DNA of 64,000 nt from Diphasiastrum complanatum. Taxonomy: Eukaryota; Streptophyta; Lycopodiopsida; Lycopodiales; Lycopodiaceae. Every line of letters starts with the position of its first letter. Positions within the stretch are counted from its first letter, which is position 1. Both the position numbers and the translations under genes were made by a program. The notes below the pieces were generated by a model. That model was given only the letters and a program-made list of their open reading frames with translations, did not search any database and was not told where the DNA came from. Shown here piece after piece: positions 46,089 to 57,308 of the stretch. Location of the stretch: assembly GCA_029204225.1 (NCBI GenBank), contig CM055096.1:69337444-69401443 (forward strand), in the 5' to 3' direction.

Positions 46089-49019
46089 ATAAAATTACAT
46101 TCTTCTATTTCTAATAGAGTACGAAACCTCTCAAATTTACATCCACCTAATGACTTAGTAAAAATATCTGCCATTTGATCTTCGAATTTACAAAAAACAA
46201 GATCAATGGCTCCATCAAGAATTTTCTCTCGAACAAAATGGTAGTGTATTTCGATGTGCTTGGTTCAGCATGTAAAACTGAATTTTGGTAGGGTGAATGC
46301 AACTTTGATTATCGCAAGATATAGTAGTCGCATCCACCGGTGGTTGACCTAAATCCACAAGCAATCTTTGTAACCATACCGCTTCTTGTGTAGCATTGCT
46401 GAGTGCTCAATATTCAGCTTCCGTCGATGATAAGGCTACTGTAGGTTGCTTTTTGCTGCTCCATGAAATTGCAGCTATACCATAACTGAATGTATGACCA
46501 TTGGCCCGATCTTCTGTCATCAATATTACCTGCCCAATCGGCATCTGTATAACCTACCAACATTGGAGTTTCAGACTGATCGTACTTCAAACCAAAATTC
46601 AATGTCTCTCGAATGTATCTGAGAATACGTCTAGCAGACTTCCAGTGTGCTTGACTAGGATCTTGCATAAATTGACTAGCAACACCAACAACATAAGAAA
46701 TATCAGGTCATGTGTGTGTCAAATAAATCAAACTACCCACTAGCTATCTATATAAATAAGAATCCACTTTCTCAGATTCATCATATGCAGTAAGCTTCAT
46801 GTTGACATCCATAGGTGTACTCAAAGGCTTACAATCCTGCATATTGAACTTATAAAGTAAATCTCGTGCATATTTGCTTTGTGTAAGAAAGACCATGTCT
46901 TCCTTTTGCCATACTTCAATGCCAAGACAATAGTGCATCAATCCTACATCAGTCATGTCAAAAGCATTGGAAAGATTCGATTTGATTTCATCAATTAACT
47001 TCTCATTACTTCCTGTAATAATCAAATCATCCACGTACAAGACAATGAATACTATATCTGAATCTTGTCTTAAAATGTAAAGATTAGGATCAGCATCACT
47101 CTTTACCATTCCTCGTTCCTTGAAGTGTTCATCAATGCAAGAGTACCATGCCCGTGGGGCTTGTTTCAATCCATAAATGGCTTTGTTGAGCTTACAAACA
47201 AGATGCTCTCTCCCTGGCTCATCAAATCCTTGAGGTTGTACTAAGTACACCTCTTCATCCAGCACTCCATTAAAAAAAACAGATTTTACATCCATTTGCT
47301 GGATCTTCCAACCATAGAAAGCAGAAATAGCAATAATAAAATAGTCAGAATCTTAGCTACGGGTGCGAAGGTTTCCTCAAAATCACCTTCTTGTTGCTCA
47401 AATCCTCTTGCAACCAACCGTGCTTTGTACTTGTTGAGTTGCCCATCTGCTCCATATTTTATCTTATAAATCCATTTGCAAGTGATAGGCTTCTTACCAT
47501 CAGGTAGCTCAACCAAATTCCACGTCCTCTTTTTCGATATGGCTTCCATTTCTGTTTCCATAGTTGCACGCCACTCCTTGTGCTCCTTTGCTTCATCAAA
47601 AGTTTTTGGTTCTTAAGCCTTGAGCACAGAGCCCATCAGGGCTAGATTCATCTCTAATCTTGTAGGGGGTTTTTGATTTCTACTTGATTCTCTAAGCTCT
47701 CCCTGCTCACTTGATTCAGGAGTATCTCTCTTATTGACATCACTTGTTACTGACAAGTACCACTTAGGTACTCTCCTAGGAGTCTCATTATTAACTTTGT
47801 CTTTTTCCATTGGCTCTTCATATCGACACCAACTTCTTTCTTCACTTGCACTTTAGCTTTATCATCAAAGGGATCAATTGTCAATTTTATCTGGTCATTT
47901 TGACCAATCTCATCAAAAGTAGCATCTTTGGAAATCATGATCTTTTGTGCATCTGTGTCATACATCCTATATGCCTTGGCTCTTTCATCATATCCAAGGA
48001 AAATACACTTAACAACTTTTGCATCCAGCTTTTGCATTTTTCATCAGGCACATAAGCGTAAGCATCACAACCAAATACTCGTAAATGAGAAACATTAGGT
48101 TTCTTTCCATTAAAGGCTTCGTAAGGTGTCTTACCCTCCACGGACTTAGTAGGACACCGATTCAAGATATGAGTAGCTGTGTTGCATGCTTCTGCCCAGA
48201 AAGTATCTGGCAAACCCTTGCTCTTAAGCATTGCCCTAGCCATTTCCACAATGGATCTGTTTTCCCATTCTGCAACTCCTTTTGGTTGTGGTGAATAGGG
48301 TGTAGTAGTTTGTCTCTTGATCCCCTGATAATTGCAAAAATTTATAAACTCTGTTGAGAAATACTCACCGCCACCATCTATCTGAGGGTCTTAATATAAC
48401 AACCTGTTTGTTTTTCAACTAGAGCCTTGAACTCTCTAAACTTGGCAAAAGCATCACATTTCTTTATGAAATAAATCCAGATATGTCTACTATAGTCATC
48501 AAAAAATGTGATGAAATGGTAACAACCACTAATGGACCTAGTTTGTATTGGTCCACACAGATCACTATGAACAAGATCAAGAATGCCATTGGCTCTTCTT
48601 GCTCCATCTTTGGGAAATCTCTCTCTATGTTGTTTTCCCAAAATGCAATTTTTCCTTCAAAAGAGATATCAAGCAATCTAGCAACTAGATTACCTCTTTT
48701 AAGGATTTGCAAGCTTTAAGCACTAATATGACCAAACCTTTGATGCCAAAGGTCACTTCGACTATCAACAGTGCTTACCATAGCTTGAGTAAAAGTTCTC
48801 GCATTCAATTTGTAGAGTCGATTCTTGTTGACTCTAGAGAGCTCTTGTAGCAATCATTTTGTAGTGATTCTTGATGTCCTTGACGAGACATTTGTCATTG
48901 TCAAACTCAGCCTTGAGTTGTTGATCAGTCATCATCCCAACAGATAGTAGATGGTTAGCTAAGCCAAGTACATATTGCACATTGCTCATCTGCTTTATCT
49001 TCCCGCTAGCTAACTTCAC
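46076..49019 (-). pseudogene. Ty1/Copia pol, 5'-truncated
   Basis: Minus strand, 5' to 3'. Gag-pre-integrase side: NVQYVLGLANHLLSVG (48980). Integrase: GILDLVHSDLCGPI, ITFFDDYSRHIWIYF (48560-48480), FWAEACNTATHILNR (48190), HLRVFGCDAYAYVP (48080). RT: KPITCKWIYKIK, YKARLVARGFEQQEGDFEET (47440-47400), NKAIYGLKQAPRAWY (47180), YVDDLIITG (47030), LMHYCLGIE (46930). RNase H: VGYTDADWAGNID (46540) and QPTVALSSTEAEY (46430-46390), ending MADIFTKSLGG near 46160. Several frameshifts and stops separate the frames, but the RT catalytic YVDD and the LTR/PPT end are intact. Everything upstream of the gag-pre-integrase region (gag, protease, 5' LTR) is missing. Confidence 0.92.
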
Positions 49020-49146
49020 TGTTATAAATCAATGATAAACTTCATTATTACTGTTTATGATGTACATTAATGTTGACAGCTGTAATTAGCCATAGGCTAG
49101 TCTATTAGTCTACTCGTAGTTTTTCTCTCTCTATCAAAGTTTAGGG
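49020..49146 (+). repeat. Inverted LTR fragment at the broken 5' side of the Copia element
   Basis: It begins TGTTATAAATCAATGATAAA and matches the first 126 bp of the LTR at 46075-45950 in opposite orientation, then diverges. Internal Copia sequence abuts its TG end directly. Confidence 0.8.
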
Positions 49147-49159
49147 GCTTGATAATTTT

Positions 49160-50885
49160 TTGGATATAATCAGTTTTGATGCTGATGATCTTTTATCTGG
49201 TGTTGACGATGTACATAATGATAAGTTTTATTCAGGGAAAGATTGCTTGAAAACGGTTGTGGAGAAAATGTGCAACAAAGAAGATGATCTACCTTCTGAG
49301 GAGGAGTTTTTCAGAATCCAAAGTCAACTTGGTTGTCCACAACCAACTATCTATTCACCAACAATATTGACATCAAAAGGTGGACATAATATTGATGGAG
49401 AGATAGTAATCAGGGAAGACAAATCCAAATGCGTAAGTTCTTGTGTCTTATCATCATGTACTAGTAGATTCGTTATGTCCGATTATATACTGGAGCTTAC
49501 TTTTTTTTTTATCATTTCAGGAAATAATTTTCCTTGATGATTTCGCAATTCGTCGAGAAGGGCAGAGATCTTCTGCTGGAGAATTTTCAAGAGATCATGC
49601 ACTGGGGCACTATCTAAAGTTCTCAAGAATAATGAGATAAGTGTTGCCCATTCAAAGTTTCATCAACATGGTGAGACTATGATTATGGCAATCAAGGCAC
49701 TGTCTCATTTTCTTGGAGGACATAATTTCAATAAGGTGCATAAAATAATTTTTGTAAGAAAACCATTGCGGTTAAAATTTCAGGATATGGACCAGTGAAT
49801 TCCATGCTCATATCATCTCATTTTGCGCTGCTTACGTTGATCTGAGTAAGCATGAAAACTATGAGCTATTATGGGCCCAAAGAGGGCCCTATAAGAAATG
49901 TCATGTATGAGAGAGAAAAATAACTATAACTTCTTTACGCATCTGCCCGCACTACTTTCCATGTAAATGTATGCACCTTAGTTTAGTCACATCAAACTTC
50001 ACTGGTGCTTAACCATAGTTTAAATATAATTTTCAAAATGCTGAAATAGTCCTTCCCAATAGTTGGGAACACTTAAAAATTTGAATTAAGAGTGACATTT
50101 CTAAAACAAAGCCTATGCCATCTCTATCTACGGGGTAAAAAAACAAGTGTTTAGCACCATCTCTATCTCCAGCAGAGTCGTTGACGCCATCTCCAGCTTT
50201 GTTATTGTCATTGTGTTGTTTGTTACTATACTACTATGATGGCAAAGCTTTATCATTTTCATGTGGATCTGTCACCAGAATATGCTCCGCTCAGGACAAG
50301 AAATTCAAAGCAACCCAAATTGTCAACTTCTGATATGGTCCGATACAAGGAGGAAAAGCTAAAGCATGTAGATTTATGGTCATCAAGAACATTGTATCCT
50401 ATTGATCCATGTTCATTGCAACATCCATATTTTCATTCGGTGAGTCAGTTAATAATCTATATGTGTCATGGTAAAAATGGCCTTTTGGGTTGCTGTGAGA
50501 ATTTGATGCTCTATGGGAATGCACATTCAATGCAAAGAATACATTATTTGGAAGAGGAATCAAGGAAAATATCAAAGGAGTGCGAAGAAAAATCTACAAA
50601 GTTGAAAACTTGTTTGGATGAAAATGAGATGCTCAAGAAGGAGATCCAAAGGTTTTTTGCATCATTATACAACTAGTAATGATGAGACAAAAACTACATT
50701 TCAATCCATGCGTTTCTCATATTTGTCTCTTGTTAAAGATATGGATGTGCTCAACAGAAAGGTCCGAAGCAACAAGAGGAAAAGACTAGTAAACAAGGAT
50801 ATATGTGATCTATCATCCAAAGGAAGGATACTCAAATGTTACTTGCCACCATCCCACAACACAAAATCACATGAGTTAGTATAGT
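49160..50885 (+). pseudogene. Decayed spliced plant gene of unknown function
   Basis: Exon-like frame 49160-49431 reads LPSEEEFFRIQSQLGCPQPT then TILTSKGGHNIDGEIVIRED. It ends with a good donor (C|GTAAGT). The acceptor TTTCAG at 49515-49520 joins it in phase to FLDDFAIRREGQRSSAGEFS and RDHALGHYLKFSRIM. A one- or two-base shift then leads to KNNEISVAHSKFHQHGETMI and a donor near 49735. Further downstream 50236-50676 reads FHVDLSPEYAPLRTRNSKQP, then a probable coiled coil (EEESRKISKECEEKSTKLKT), shifting frame at about 50676. I do not recognise the family. Splice-compatible joins and non-repetitive composition argue for a former cellular gene rather than a transposon. Confidence 0.45.
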
Positions 50886-51659
50886 GGGGAAGATGGTGTC
50901 ATAGTTGAGCATCAGTTGTTATCCATGTCCAAACAAGGTTCACTACTTTACTAGCTCAAATACAATTGCATAGCATACATCCAGTCTTCCTAGCCATAGC
51001 TTACTTTACTAGCAATACGTTCTGCCCTAGGAACTTAACATATCATGGGTAGATGGCATATTGATTAGTACAAGGGAAAAATAAATGTATGAAATTCAGA
51101 TTAACATTTAACATACGTAAGAAGCTATTACTCATTTCAAAACATACAAAGAGTTGTGGTCCAAGCCTTAGCATTGGGTACCAGGGTAGATCCGTGCCAG
51201 AAGAGAAAAGGAAATGGCACAAAGGAAGGCGCCACTCTCAAACTTGTATCACTTTTCTGCTTCCTACTCTTCCTCTTCGCCATGATGGCTCATGCATAGT
51301 AGCGCCCATCTACAATCAACCATTCAGCATTAACACACGGAAACGGTAAGCTATTTCACCCACTATTTGCAAATGGCAAGCAAGAGCGGCATTTCATAAA
51401 AGTACACAACATGGCGGGACTAGCACAAAAAATAGCTGTATACTGCAACTTTTCCAATGGTTTTACAGAAGAATCCAAATTCGTCATAATATAAAATCAA
51501 CGGATCATAAAAATTTTCAAAAAACATGCAAATTTATACAAGCCAGTAGGCAATAGACACACAATAAAATTTTGTATATTAGATAAAAATATTTACAAAG
51601 TACAATTCAACAATATCTACTCTGCTTCCGATACTTTCTCCAATGAAAGTTGCAACTTA
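50886..51659. other. No recognised gene
   Basis: Spacer between the decayed gene and a minus-strand Copia element; a frame at 51089-51349 has no known domain. Confidence 0.4.
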
Positions 51660-53210
51660 GAATCATGCAGCAATTTTCTCTTTGAATTGTTTGAACTTAA
51701 TGAAAGTCTCTGATTTTTGCTTAATGAAGTAAACAACTGATCTTCTGGAGAATTCGTCAATAAAGGTAATGAAATACTTTGCATCTAGCAATGATGGAGT
51801 TTGCATAGGTCCACATATATCTGAATGAACAACATCTATCAGACCTTTTGTTGCATGCCTATGACTTGATCTAAAAGGGATCCTAGTCTGATTTCCAAGA
51901 ATGCAGTTATGGAAGATAGGGTGATCGACTTTGCCAGAAGGATAGTCGAGATCAAGTGCTAGAGATTGTCTGGACATGTGAAAAAAAGATGCATAATTCA
52001 AGTGTCATAAGCGATGATGCCATAGTAATGCTTTATTGACAAGAACAGAGATTTTCAAGACTTAATTAGAATCAGAATAACAATGTGCCAATCTATATAA
52101 ATATCTATGCCTCTTGCCGAGTGCAAGGATCTTATTATTCCTATCGATAATTCTGCATTGATCGGACTCAAACTCTACCTTATGACCTAAATCTATAATT
52201 TTACTTACTGATAACAGATTTGTAGAGAGTTTAGGAACATATAAGACTGTTGGCAGTAGTTTGAATTGATCATGCTGGAACCTTAATCTTACAGTACCTT
52301 CACCTTCGATAGTGTGAGCGCTATCGTCACCAAGATGGACATACTTCTTTGTGTTGTAAGGCATATATGAATGGAGAATCTCAAAATGATTGGTCATATG
52401 TTGAGTAGCTCCAAAATTTAGAAATCACGAGTCATCTGAATTCGTGTTTTCTTTGATCATAAAAGCGCCTTCGTCCATCTGTATTTGCTTGTTGATCAGG
52501 TTGCTTAGCTGCATTCTTCGCTTTGAGAATTTGGCAATCCTGATAGTTCTTGACTTTGAGTTTGTTTCTGATTTCGATGAAGATACTTGGAGATTTTCTG
52601 CTTCTGTCGTTTTGAGCCCTTGTTGACATATAGAGCATGAGACAAAGAGGTAGACAAAGTTTCTTGACTTCTTCGATTATCTTCTTGCAACAACATAGTG
52701 ATAACTCTGGTAAGAGTTAAATGTCGTGATGATCATCACCCAATTCTCATATGTAGAGGGCAGGCTTGAAAGCAATGTCATAATTGCATCTTGATCGTCT
52801 ATGACTAATCCGACAGTGGCCATATGTTGCAAGAGATTCTTAACCTGGTTAATATGATTATGATTCGACATCTTGAGTGTGAAGAATTTTCTTCGAAGAT
52901 GTAACTTGGTAGTTATGTCTCTCACATCATATAGTGAGCTCAGGATGTCACAAACTTCTTTCAAAGTTTTGGCTTCAGCTACGTGGCCAATATGTGTATC
53001 TGATATATTGAGGATAATAAGCGCGAAAGCTTTACCGTCCTTTGATTTTCACTTTGAGTCGTCTGTGTCATCTTCAGGCTTCACTTTAATACCTGTAACA
53101 ACATCCCACAACTCGTCGGTGATTAGCAAGGCCTTCATCTTTTTCCATAAATGATAATTGGATCCATTTAGCTTGTCTGTGATAAGACCGACTTTAATTT
53201 GAGAATCCAT
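51660..53210 (-). pseudogene. Ty1/Copia gag to integrase, 3'-truncated
   Basis: Minus strand from the ATG at 53210: gag with ITDKLNGSNYHLWKKMKALL and VKPEDDTDDSK (one internal stop), EVCDILSSLYDVRD and NQVKNLLQHMATVGLVIDDQ, LLSSLPSTYENW (52770), a degraded zinc-knuckle region near 52540, protease side ATQHMTNHFEILHS (52400), LPTVLYVPKLSTNLLSVSKI (52240), then GLIDVVHSDICGPMQTPSL and YFITFIDEFSRRSVVYFIKQ (51840-51710). It stops abruptly at 51660 within the integrase core. Its LTR and primer site lie to the right (53375-53625). The matching 3' end of this family lies, in + orientation, at about 57161-58340. Confidence 0.88.
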
Positions 53211-53374
53211 CTGGAACTTTAGTCTGACAACGTTAACAGAGATACTGTGCTGTGGAAATCAATTCTTTGATACCGAAACAAATTGATTCGAACTGAAGAA
53301 TAACTTGGTATTGCGAAAGATATCAAGTATTAGAGCTTGCGCTCTGATATAGTATTAGGCCTTGAAAAATCAAT

Positions 53375-53386
53375 GCTCTGATACCA
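53375..53386 (-). other. Primer binding site (initiator-Met tRNA)
   Basis: Minus-strand TGGTATCAGAGC directly after the LTR end at 53387. Confidence 0.85.
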
Positions 53387-53625
53387 TGTTGGAAAGTGGT
53401 GTTCAAATATAGGTCGAATAGAATTGAATAAAAAGAATTTGAAATGACAAAAAAAAAAACTTATCGTGCACAACGGAATGTACTATCTTCCTCTTTCTTT
53501 ATGCATGACTATGCCTATCAATTTCTCTATGATGTGTAGAAACACAAAGAAATCTGCAGGTCTAGATAAAAGTTGGACGAACATTAAAATGTCGATTAGT
53601 CGATTAGTAGGAGAATAATCCAACA
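53387..53625 (-). repeat. 5' LTR of the minus-strand Copia element, internally deleted
   Basis: On the minus strand it starts TGTTGGATTATTCTCCTACT at 53625 and ends CTTTCCAACA at 53387 (239 bp). Both ends match the 1032-bp LTR at 57309-58340, but about 800 bp of the middle is absent. Confidence 0.87.
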
Positions 53626-53799
53626 TTATATGTGCCTGACATTATAGGAGCTTAGTAGGTGTAGGCCAACTATTATACAAAAGGTGTTTTGTTGAGTTTA
53701 ATAGCAAGGCATGTTTGATAAAGGAGAAGGGAGTGCTTATTGCAAGATACAATATTCTGAAGATTGTTCAAGATCAATGCAAGTGTTCATGCTAACTCT

Positions 53800-54843
53800 T
53801 GTGGTTTGATCAAGATGACACCACAAGAGCTTTGGGAAAAGAGGACGTTGGGCCATCCCAACTCTATTTCATTGGATTTGGCTTATTGCTTGGCATTCCA
53901 AAGGTTTTGATAACTGATGATAATATTTCTCAAGCATGTGCTTTGGAAAAAGAGCATAAACTCTCTTTTTCAAGATCTACCATCAACTCTACTCACATCT
54001 TACAACAGATGTTCTCTTTTCAAGCACCAAAAGTACTAGAGGGACAACAATTTTTGTATCATTATTAGATGCCTATAGTAGATATGAATTAATCTATTTT
54101 CTTTCATCTAGAGCTCGTGTTTGATATATTCATCATTTTCAAGTACTTTCTTGAGAAGAGATTAAATACTAGCATTAAAGCAATAAGATCATATGGTGGA
54201 GGGGAATACATCTTTATCAAATTGAATTCATTTCTTAAATCTTGTGAAATTTAAAGAGACTCTTCATATGCCTCTATCCCACAAGAAAATGGCATAGCAA
54301 AGAGAAGAATTAGAACACCCTGTAAGTTAAAGCCATGAAACTAGATGCTTGCTTGCCTAAATCCTTTTGAGGAAAAGTTATTGTAGGTGCAAATTATTTG
54401 GTTAAGAGGATTGCAAATAGTGCTACTAAAGGAAAACTCCATTTGAAATCTCTTTGGTGTTAGACCATGTGAAGAACCTAAGAGTATTGGGCTCAAAGTG
54501 TTTTGTTCATATTCCTTTGAAAACTAGAACTAAATAGGATCCTTCATCCATAGAAAGTATCGTGGTTGGGTATGAAACCACAACTAAAGAATACAAAGTT
54601 TATCTTCCATCTTCTCAAAAGTTTGTTGGATGTTATCATTGATGAACAAACTATGTACAAGTTTGGTGAAGGCTCTAAAGCTTCTAACCCATCTATTGTC
54701 GGAGATCTTGATGAAAAGGAGGAGTTACCTCAAAATGGAAATCCAAATCAAGAGGAGGAGTTTGTTGAAGACCCGAGAAGTCCTAGAATATCTAGAGGAT
54801 TTAGAATTGAGCCATCAAGGCTTACATATGCTGGAAAAGACTA
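53800..54843 (+). pseudogene. Ty1/Copia pol relic (integrase region)
   Basis: + strand: LGIPKVLITDDNISQACALE with KEHKLSFS (gag-pre-integrase, near 53890-53960), IRSYGGGEYIF and IPQENGIAKRRIR (integrase core near 54190-54310), a linker with FGEGSKASN, and EDPRSPRISRGFRIEPSRLT at 54770-54830, the usual boundary to RT. Multiple frame changes. RT is not recognisable beyond 54850 apart from a short RSLIGFLVDHIMFLAMNH-like stretch near 55030. It is in the opposite orientation to, and distinct from, the Copia element at 51660-53625. Confidence 0.75.
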
Positions 54844-55149
54844 ACACAACTTGAATGGGGTATCTTCTCATGCCTTCCTTACTTGCTTCATCACATATTT
54901 GGAATACAATGCTAAATAAAAATGATTGATATGATGTTATGCTTGTGGAATACTATGCACTTATGGAACATGTGATAAGATATTGTATGGAAGATGATAA
55001 ATAATCTTTTAAGGACATCACAATTTATAGAAGTCTTATTGGTTTCTTGGTAGATCATATTATGTTTCTTGCTATGAATCATACTTATTTACTTCCAAGA
55101 GTTTATTTCTAGAAAAAAAAAAATCATTAGTTGGCTTGATTTGTAATTC

Positions 55150-55310
55150 CATGTTTCTACTAGCTAAACTTTAATCAGGAGCATTGAAAATTGTGAAATT
55201 TAGCTAGATGTATCTTTCAATAGGTTGTACTTGAAATTTATGGACTAGACTTTAAAAGGCACATGTGTTATGCCTTGGACCATAATGCACCTTAATTTGA
55301 TATGATAGAA
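55150..55310 (+). repeat. Inverted repeat partner of 58530-58690
   Basis: Contains ATTGAAAATTGTGAAATTTA, then CTTTCAATAGGTTGTACTTG and ATAATGCACCTTAATTTG. The complement of 58530-58690 shows the same words in the same order with moderate divergence. Probably two copies of an unnamed dispersed repeat in opposite orientation. Confidence 0.65.
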
Positions 55311-56396
55311 GCCCGCACAAAGGTTTCTTCTCTAGATATAGCATATTTTCATTGTAATTATAAAACTTATAATGATAATGATATAATGATAATTTTTAAT
55401 GATCTATAGGCCTACTAATCTTAAATTAATTATGCTTATGAGGTATTGGGGCTCCCATGGTACTAGATCATAATCAATGATTGAGGCCTAAATCCGATGA
55501 TAGTGGATTTAGATGATTTGTTGAGTGATAGGCACTTTAGCATACATAGATCTGAGTTCATAGAGAGGAATTTCTACTAGCAAAAATGGAGTTTTATGTA
55601 CTTGATCATGAACAATACACACTGAAAAGCAAAACACATGAGAGTAAGTGGCATGTTGCATCGACCAAGAGATTCCCAATAAGAGGTCGAATGCATCTAT
55701 AAGAATTTTTTTCCCAAATAATATGTGTTACTCTAAAATTCTATCCAAAAAGCCTATAAATTATTATGTAGAAAAACAGCTAATATTATCGTGATCACAA
55801 AGTGATTTCATTATAGACGATTTATAAATAGAGTGTGATCAATCCTACTTTCCAAATATCATTATTTGCCACCACTAGTTCATGCTATTATCAACATCAA
55901 CAGCTTTCAATCTAAACTATTCATAGCTTTTTCTCAATAAAACTATGTGTATTACTATTTCTCTCGCAAAATAAAACCTATTATCACTTCTGTGTATTTT
56001 TTGAAGTCTAAGTGTCTCAAACTAAGGTCTATGCCCTTCTGACCAAGAGTTTCACAGATTTGAAATCATTATGTAACTTGGTGAACATTCTGTCAAGCTT
56101 AGCTTTATAGATATGCTTGTCTAGTGCCACCAAGTCCTGATAATGAATCATGTCTTTATTCTGAGATCTGAATAACGAAGTACTGAGCAGAGACTTAAAT
56201 CTGAGATATACCTCAGAAAATGCCTCCACACTAGGACCCTCAGTAATAGAAGGAAGAACAAAAAAAAAGGAGAAAAAAGAGATTTGAAATACTCCAAACT
56301 ATCAATAATACCAAATTCATGAAAAAAAAAAAAAAAAAAAACAAACTAGAATCAAAATTAGACATTTTAAATAAAAACTACAAATGTAAAATTCCA
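55311..56396. other. AT-rich spacer, no recognised gene
   Basis: Includes a poly(A) run near 56322-56341. A minus-strand 66-codon frame at 56029-56229 has no known domain. Confidence 0.4.
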
Positions 56397-56677
56397 AATA
56401 TTGCTCTCAGGCGCAAACTGCAGATCAGGCAAGAACCTCAAGGCACTATGCACTCGAAAGAGATATTAGAAATTAGAGTATCGGATCCGAGCGCATGAAC
56501 AAAGAGCAGACAAGAAAGGAGATGTAAAGCACACTTGAATGCGATACCAGACGAGGCAGTATCGGTTCCAGGCGCAAGTTAGTCAACGGAGGGTAATCAG
56601 TGCAAATGGCGCGCTTGAAATCGATATCCGGCCAAGAAATCAAAAATTTGCATAAAAATTCGAGCCGAAAATGACCT

Positions 56678-56685
56678 ATTTATAA
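56678..56685 (-). promoter_or_regulatory. Candidate TATA box facing left
   Basis: Minus-strand TATAAATA, 57 bp before the first left-hand ATATCG motif; mirror image of the one at 56952. Confidence 0.4.
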
Positions 56686-56951
56686 TAAAAAAATTCACAC
56701 ATGTGGAGGAGTTACGAAGGAACACGTGTCGATGTATGATTGGTCAGAATTAATACGCAATACAGACAATGATTGATCTGACATCTATCACGTGCGAGAA
56801 TGACACTCGTCGAAAAGGGATTCATCCACATGTCCCAACCCACGTGGACTCATAATGAGGTCATCATTGTCAGTACAGACATTCCATGTGGAACAATCAT
56901 ATGACGACACATGTTTTCGGCCGTCTTTTCACACGTGCAAAAATTTTGTAT

Positions 56952-56959
56952 ATATAAGT
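56952..56959 (+). promoter_or_regulatory. Candidate TATA box facing right
   Basis: TATATAAG on the plus strand, 55 bp before the first right-hand ATATCG motif and 15 bp after a CACGTG box. Confidence 0.4.
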
Positions 56960-57160
56960 CCTCAAAATTTTCATTTTTTGTCGCAGAATTTTCGGTTTTC
57001 GCTCCCAATATCGCTCTCAAGCGCGGCCTCTCACCGTTTAATCGTCCGCCTTCTCACAGTGCGCTCGAGACTGATACCACTGTTAGTCCAATATTGCTTT
57101 CGAGCGTGCATCTCGTTTCTTAAAATATTCTATGTATATCTTGCACTCGAAACCGATATT

Positions 57161-57297
57161 CAGTAAAGAGGTCAGATTGCAGTATTGTCGAACACAAGAT
57201 ATGACAACAAATATTTTTACCAAAGCATTAAGCTTGGATACACACAGAAAGTTCTGTGCAGAACTAAGTTTAAAGGTCAAGGCATTCATGGATTCAA
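57161..57297 (+). pseudogene. C-terminal end of Copia RNase H
   Basis: + strand frame reads EVRLQYCRTQDMTTNIFTKA, then LSLDTHRKFCAEL and a stop just before the polypurine tract. This is the usual HVxxxDxxADIFTKAL end of Copia pol. Everything upstream is replaced by the cassette at 56397-57160. Confidence 0.75.
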
Positions 57298-57308
57298 ATT
57301 AAGGGGGA
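57298..57308 (+). other. Polypurine tract
   Basis: TTAAGGGGGAG immediately before the LTR start TGTTGGATT. Confidence 0.8.

Larger units (their letters stand above)
56397..57160. mobile_element. Symmetric foldback cassette: alternating motif array around a divergent TATA/G-box core
   Basis: A motif of the form ATATCGNTTTCGAGCGC occurs ten times in alternating orientation: + 56397, - 56449, + 56477, - 56532, + 56558, - 56611, then + 57007, - 57061, + 57090, - 57141. Within a pair the spacing is 51-55 bp and units repeat every 80-83 bp, giving three units on the left and two on the right. The core between them has CACGTG at 56723, 56789, 56841 and 56932. It has TATAAATA on the minus strand at 56678-56685 and TATATAAG on the plus strand at about 56952-56959, both facing the arrays and both 55-57 bp from the first motif. 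No protein frame. It abuts a Copia RNase H remnant on the right. No target-site duplication seen. Nature unknown; a foldback-type element is the working label. Confidence 0.7.

Noticed and set aside
56029-56229. Minus-strand 66-codon frame as a possible Copia gag piece
   Set aside because: No recognisable motif; direction and position do not fit the adjacent plus-strand Copia end.
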